In this document: positions 43,849-47,801 of the stretch, piece after piece
How the letters are laid out: every line of letters starts with the position of its first letter
Numbering within the stretch: position 1 is the stretch's first letter
Source of the DNA: Okeania sp. KiyG1
Lineage (GTDB): Bacteria; Cyanobacteriota; Cyanobacteriia; Cyanobacteriales; Microcoleaceae
Length of the DNA: 47,801 bases
Reading direction: 5' to 3'
Assembly: GCF_014132355.1 (NCBI RefSeq)
Contig: NZ_BLZO01000108.1
Coordinates: 1 to 47,801 of the forward strand
Position numbers and translations under genes: made by a program
Notes under the pieces: model-generated
What the model saw: the letters and a program-made list of their open reading frames with translations, nothing else
Database searches by the model: none
What the model was told of the DNA's origin: nothing

Positions 43849-46800
43849 GAACTTGGCAATGGAATATAGAAGAAATAGAAGCCAGAAGATTTAGCGATAA
43901 TGTAGTGGAAATGATGGTAGAAAAACTGCAAAAATTACCCCGGTATAGCCAAGAAATTTTATCTATGGCTGCTTTTTGGGGAGCAGAGTTTGACTTAAAA
44001 ATAATAGAATTAATGATACAAAAGTCTCCTCAAGAAATTTTTGAATATCTAAAAATTGCGATGGAGTACAACTTAATTGTCCCTACATCAGAACTGGACG
44101 AAGACCTTTTGATTCAATCTTATCAATTCAGTCACGACCGCATTCAACAGGCAGCTTATGCTTTGATTCCTGAGTGGCGCAATGCAATCACCCATTACTA
44201 TATCGGACAAGTTATCCTAGAAAAAACACCCCCAGAAGCAGTAGAAGAGTCTATTTTTCAGCTAGTGAACCAATTAAACTATGGTATTACTTTAATCAGA
44301 GAACAAAAAGACCGGGACGAAATCGCGAAACTGAACCTGACTGCTTGTCACAAAGCAAAAGCAGCTAGCGCTTATCAAGTCAGTCGGGAATATGCAAAAA
44401 TAGGATTATCCTTGCTAGGAGAAAATGCTTGGCACAGACAATATGAAATGACTCTATCATTCTATAATAATTCTGCTGAGTTGGCTTGGTTATGTGGCGC
44501 TCTTGAGGAGATGGAACAGTTTATTCATAAAGTTATTACCAAAGGGCAGTCTTTATTAGATAAAGTTAATGTTTACCTAATTTCAATTCAATCAAAAGTT
44601 AGCCAAACTCAACTCAAGGAAGCTATTGAAATTGCTCTAGAATATCTCCAGCAATTAGGATTTCAATTTCCTCAAACTCCTACACCAAAAGATACTCAAA
44701 AAATTACAATAGAAATTTATCAACTAATGGAAAACAGAAAGATTTCTGACTTAGTTGACTTACCAATAGCAGTAGATGCAACAACAGCTTCTGCCATACA
44801 AATTACTAACAGTATTATTCCCGCTGCTTACTTCTCAAATTTTCCTTTGTATCCACTACTAATTTCTTTTGCAGTTAAACTCTCTATTAAAAATGGAAAT
44901 ATACCAGCTTCAGCTTTTGCTTATGTTTCCTACAGCATCGTTGCCTGCAATATTTTGTTGGATGTAGAAACCGGAGTAGCATTTGGTGATTTAGCACTCA
45001 AACTTGTCTCTAAACTGGATGCTAAAGCTTTCAAACCAGATGTATTAAACGTAGTAGGATTATTTACATTACACCGCAAATCTCATACGAAAGAAACCCT
45101 ACCACTATTACAAGAAAGTCATGCAGGAAGCATGGAAGTCGGTAACCTGGAAGTAGCAGGATATAGCGCCTATAATTTTTGTGTCAATGCTTTTTGGTGT
45201 GGCAAACCACTTAAGAGCTTGGAACAGCAAGTTCGTACTTACTATCAAAAATTGGTACGATTAAATCAACTAATGGCTGCGAATTGGTGTCAAATTCACT
45301 TACAATCTATTTTAAATTTACAGAGAGCAGTCGATCGCCCCTATATTTTATCTGGGAAAGTTCTTCTCGAAGCAAAATTACTCGAACAACTACAAGCAGC
45401 AAATAATTTTTCTGGTTTGTCTTGTTTGTATTTACATAAGTTGATGCTTTCCTACCTGTTTGGGGAAATAGCATTAGCTAAAAACTATGCTGTTGAAATC
45501 AAACAATATTTAAAAGCTATTGTCGGAACCGTTGCGACCCCTGCCTTCTATTTATATGATTCTTTGACTTTTCTTGCAGATGCAACACCAGACTCAGAGG
45601 ATATATCCCAAATTCTGGCAACGGTAGAAGAAAATCAAAGACAACTACAACAGTATTGGGCAAGGTATGCTCCCATGAACCACCAACATAAGGTAGATTT
45701 GGTAGAAGCAGAAAAATGCCGAGTTTTAGGGCAAAAAGCTGAAGCGCTCGAGCTATATAACAAAGCAATTTCTGGAGCAAAAGAAAACGAATACATCCAA
45801 GAAGAAGCCATCGCCAACGAACTTGCAGCTAAATTTTATCTCGAATGGAAGCAGGAAAAAGTTGCCATGGTTTACATGAGGGATGCGCATTACTGCTATT
45901 ATCGCTGGGGAGCAACTGCAAAAATCAAACACCTCGAAGATAAGTATCCTGAATTGTTTAAATCTCCAACTGCTACAACTTATGGTTATAAAATCTTGAG
46001 TACCTGGACTACGAACAATTCTACCACTACTGCAGAGTTAGATTTAGCGACATTAATCAAGTCTACTAATGCTATTTCTAGCGAAATCGTACTCAATAAA
46101 TTGCTGGCAACTTTAATGGATATTATCGTAGAAAACGCCGGTGCCCAACGGGGAGTCTTGATTTTACCTGATGGCGAAGGTTTATTCGTCGAAGCAACTA
46201 AAGAACACTCTCAGGAAGTTTACCTCTTGCAAGCTATTCCTTTAAATCAGTTCAAACGGCTTTCAAAAAAAATCGTCAATTATGTCGCCCGCACTGGTAA
46301 AACAGTAGTTCTCAACGATGCCATGGGTGAAGAAAAGTCTCTTAGCAGTCCTTCCCTTGTATCTGATACCGACGGTGGCGATCGCAGCTTTACGGACGAT
46401 GCTTATATTCAAAAATATCAATGTCGCTCCATCGCCTGCACCCCTTTAATCAATATAGGTCAACTCCAAGGTATTATCTATCTAGAAAATAATCTTACTA
46501 CTGGAGCTTTTACCCAAGAACGCTTGGCACTGTTACGAACTTTGGCAGCACAAGCAGCCATCTCTTTAGAAAATGCTCGATTGTATGATGCCTGCAAACG
46601 TTTTGTGCCAGAGCAGTTTCTCAGCTTTTTAGAGAAAAAGAGCATTGTCAATGTGAAACTCGGAGACCAAGTAGAACGGGAGATGACAGTTTTATTCTCA
46701 GATATCCGTGATTTTACAACCATCTCCGAACAGATGACCCCGGCGAAAAACTTCGCTTTTATTAACGAATATCTCGGTTATATGGAACCGCAAATTCAAA

Positions 46801-47399
46801 AACATGATGGATTTATTGATAAATATATGGGCGATGCCATTATGGCTTTGTTTCCTAATTCTGCCGATGATGCTGTCAAAGGAGCGAACGCGATGTTAGA
46901 GGAGTTAAAAATGTACAATTCAGAGCGACAACAAAGGAATTTAAAACCCATTAGTATTGGTATTGGTTTGCATACGGGAAGATTAATGTTAGGGACTGTA
47001 GGGGGATTTAAGCGTATGGACGGAACAGCGATCGGGGATGCGGTGAATATCTCCTCGCGAGTGGAAGGTTTTACCAAAACTTATGAGGTTTCTCTGTTAA
47101 TTACCCATCAAACTTTGGCACGTTTGAATAATCCCTTGGAATACAACTATCGATTGATTGAACAAGTGAAAGCTAAAGGTAAAACTAAACCGGTTGCTTT
47201 ATTTGAAGTCTTTTGTACCGACCCGCCAGAATTACGAGATGTCAAAATAGCTACGAAACAGAAGTTTGAAATGGCAGTTTTGTTATTTTATCAGAGGTCA
47301 TTTACAAAAGCCGCTGCTCTATTTCAACAATGCTTAGAATATGGTGAGGGCGATCGGGTTGCCCAGATTTATTTCGATCGCTGCCAAGGTCTTCAATAA
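43788..47399 (+). CDS. Giant kinase-ATPase-GAF-cyclase paralogue, 3' part (-1 frame)
   Basis: Homology to 35494-40758 begins at codon ATC 43788 (INKFLQELSDENLLQF). It covers the end of the ATPase module, the long helical region, the GAF domain (AGAQRGVLILPDGEGLFVEA) and the class III cyclase (FSDIRDF, DKYMGDAIMALF, GTAIGDAVNISSRVE). The cyclase catalytic Asp and Lys residues are present. The first ATG in the frame (43758) is upstream of the break and inside the overlap, with no ribosome binding site, so independent initiation is unlikely. Joined by a -1 shift at 43782-43788, the product is 1767 aa. Inside the GAF domain it has an extra ~17 residues (SLSSPSLVSDTDGGDRS, with a HIP1 site) absent from the paralogue. 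Confidence 0.9.
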   Translation: MNKFLQELSDENLLQFDRQLRTWQWNIEEIEARRFSDNVVEMMVEKLQKLPRYSQEILSMAAFWGAEFDLKIIELMIQKSPQEIFEYLKIAMEYNLIVPTSELDEDLLIQSYQFSHDRIQQAAYALIPEWRNAITHYYIGQVILEKTPPEAVEESIFQLVNQLNYGITLIREQKDRDEIAKLNLTACHKAKAASAYQVSREYAKIGLSLLGENAWHRQYEMTLSFYNNSAELAWLCGALEEMEQFIHKVITKGQSLLDKVNVYLISIQSKVSQTQLKEAIEIALEYLQQLGFQFPQTPTPKDTQKITIEIYQLMENRKISDLVDLPIAVDATTASAIQITNSIIPAAYFSNFPLYPLLISFAVKLSIKNGNIPASAFAYVSYSIVACNILLDVETGVAFGDLALKLVSKLDAKAFKPDVLNVVGLFTLHRKSHTKETLPLLQESHAGSMEVGNLEVAGYSAYNFCVNAFWCGKPLKSLEQQVRTYYQKLVRLNQLMAANWCQIHLQSILNLQRAVDRPYILSGKVLLEAKLLEQLQAANNFSGLSCLYLHKLMLSYLFGEIALAKNYAVEIKQYLKAIVGTVATPAFYLYDSLTFLADATPDSEDISQILATVEENQRQLQQYWARYAPMNHQHKVDLVEAEKCRVLGQKAEALELYNKAISGAKENEYIQEEAIANELAAKFYLEWKQEKVAMVYMRDAHYCYYRWGATAKIKHLEDKYPELFKSPTATTYGYKILSTWTTNNSTTTAELDLATLIKSTNAISSEIVLNKLLATLMDIIVENAGAQRGVLILPDGEGLFVEATKEHSQEVYLLQAIPLNQFKRLSKKIVNYVARTGKTVVLNDAMGEEKSLSSPSLVSDTDGGDRSFTDDAYIQKYQCRSIACTPLINIGQLQGIIYLENNLTTGAFTQERLALLRTLAAQAAISLENARLYDACKRFVPEQFLSFLEKKSIVNVKLGDQVEREMTVLFSDIRDFTTISEQMTPAKNFAFINEYLGYMEPQIQKHDGFIDKYMGDAIMALFPNSADDAVKGANAMLEELKMYNSERQQRNLKPISIGIGLHTGRLMLGTVGGFKRMDGTAIGDAVNISSRVEGFTKTYEVSLLITHQTLARLNNPLEYNYRLIEQVKAKGKTKPVALFEVFCTDPPELRDVKIATKQKFEMAVLLFYQRSFTKAAALFQQCLEYGEGDRVAQIYFDRCQGLQ

Positions 47400-47760
47400 T
47401 TAATAATTAATAATTAATAATTAATAATTAGGACTTGCTGAATAAATTTGTAATCATTACTTGTCAAGGCTTCCAGGGTTAAATATTGCTGAGGGGGCGC
47501 AAGGTTTTGGTCTTCAATAATTAATAATTAATAATTAATAATTAATAATTAATAATTAGGACTTGCTGAATAAATTTGTAATCATTACTTGTCAAAGCTT
47601 CCAGGGTTAAATATTGCTGAGGGGGCGCAAGGTTTTTGGTCTTCAATAATTAATAATTAATAATTAATAATTAGGACTTGCTGAATAAAATTGTAATCAT
47701 TACCTGTCAAAGCTTCCAGGGTTAAATATTGCTGAGGGGGTGCAAGGTTTTTGGTTGTTG
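47390..47760. repeat. Three tandem ~120-bp direct repeats at the cyclase gene end
   Basis: Units start at GGTCTTCAATAA at 47390, 47509 and 47638 (periods 119 and 129). Each has TAATTAA tandems, GGACTTGCTGAATAAA, GTAATCATTAC, CTTCCAGGGTTAAATATTGC and GAGGGGGCGCAAGG. Length differences come from TAATTAA copy number. The first unit includes the last codons and stop of the cyclase gene. The remaining bases to 47801 hold no gene. Confidence 0.85.
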
Positions 47761-47801
47761 TAGTCTCAAAATGCTAATACTTTTCCCTGACTATGCCGAA
47801 A

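Overview
This window is a 47.8-kb piece of a filamentous, nitrogen-fixing cyanobacterial chromosome. The evidence is a set of marker genes: a ferredoxin-thioredoxin reductase variable chain, a Mo-nitrogenase C-terminal-domain protein, a CnfR/PatB-type nif regulator, a nif-specific ferredoxin III, a PEP-CTERM protein and cyanobacterial-style giant signalling proteins. HIP1 palindromes (GCGATCGC) recur in coding DNA. Coding density is low. Intergenic DNA is packed with small inverted-repeat elements (MITE-like), short GC-rich palindromes and 7-9 bp tandem repeats, a style seen in Trichodesmium/Okeania/Moorea-type genomes. I saw no rRNA, tRNA or CRISPR array.

Layout. 0.1-1.7 kb (minus): a possible conflict/signalling module. 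Two small proteins share an Asn/Gly-rich N-terminal motif; the second appears to have been fused to a pentapeptide-repeat tail now in the -1 frame. 2.0-5.6 kb: a dead aldo/keto reductase fragment, a small ORF, a 564-aa TPR protein and MITEs. 6.9-9.6 kb: a Mo-nitrogenase-C protein, purQ and purS (split by an inserted element) and a divergent Fur-family regulator. 9.7-12.7 kb: an SPFH/paraslipin-type protein with NfeD, and a solo TnpB. 12.9-17.6 kb: a PP2C phosphatase, ftrV, a DUF218/YdcF protein and small hypotheticals. 17.6-19.6 kb: a graveyard of MITEs. 19.6-25.5 kb: an exported-protein locus with a PEP-CTERM protein and two vWA+RTX proteins that share a nearly identical C-terminal third. 26-30.5 kb: a nif regulatory island (cnfR, broken transposases, fdxB). 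31.9-33.7 kb: a PAS histidine kinase. 35.5-47.4 kb: two tandem paralogous giant proteins (Ser/Thr kinase + AAA ATPase + GAF + class III nucleotide cyclase). The second paralogue is split by a -1 frameshift exactly at a canonical T TTT TTA heptamer.

How the genes work together. cnfR and fdxB are the regulatory and electron-transfer accessories of nitrogenase; ftrV links photosynthetic electron flow to thioredoxin; PurS and PurQ are subunits of one FGAM synthase; NfeD and the SPFH protein form a classic membrane pair. The most noteworthy points are the frameshifted giant kinase/cyclase, the shared-motif module at the left end, MITE target-site duplications that can be read directly from nested or flanking sequence, and fdxB sitting between inverted repeats. 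Three genes each need one extra base in an A/T run. That pattern fits homopolymer undercalling in the assembly as well as biological slippage, so raw reads should be checked first.
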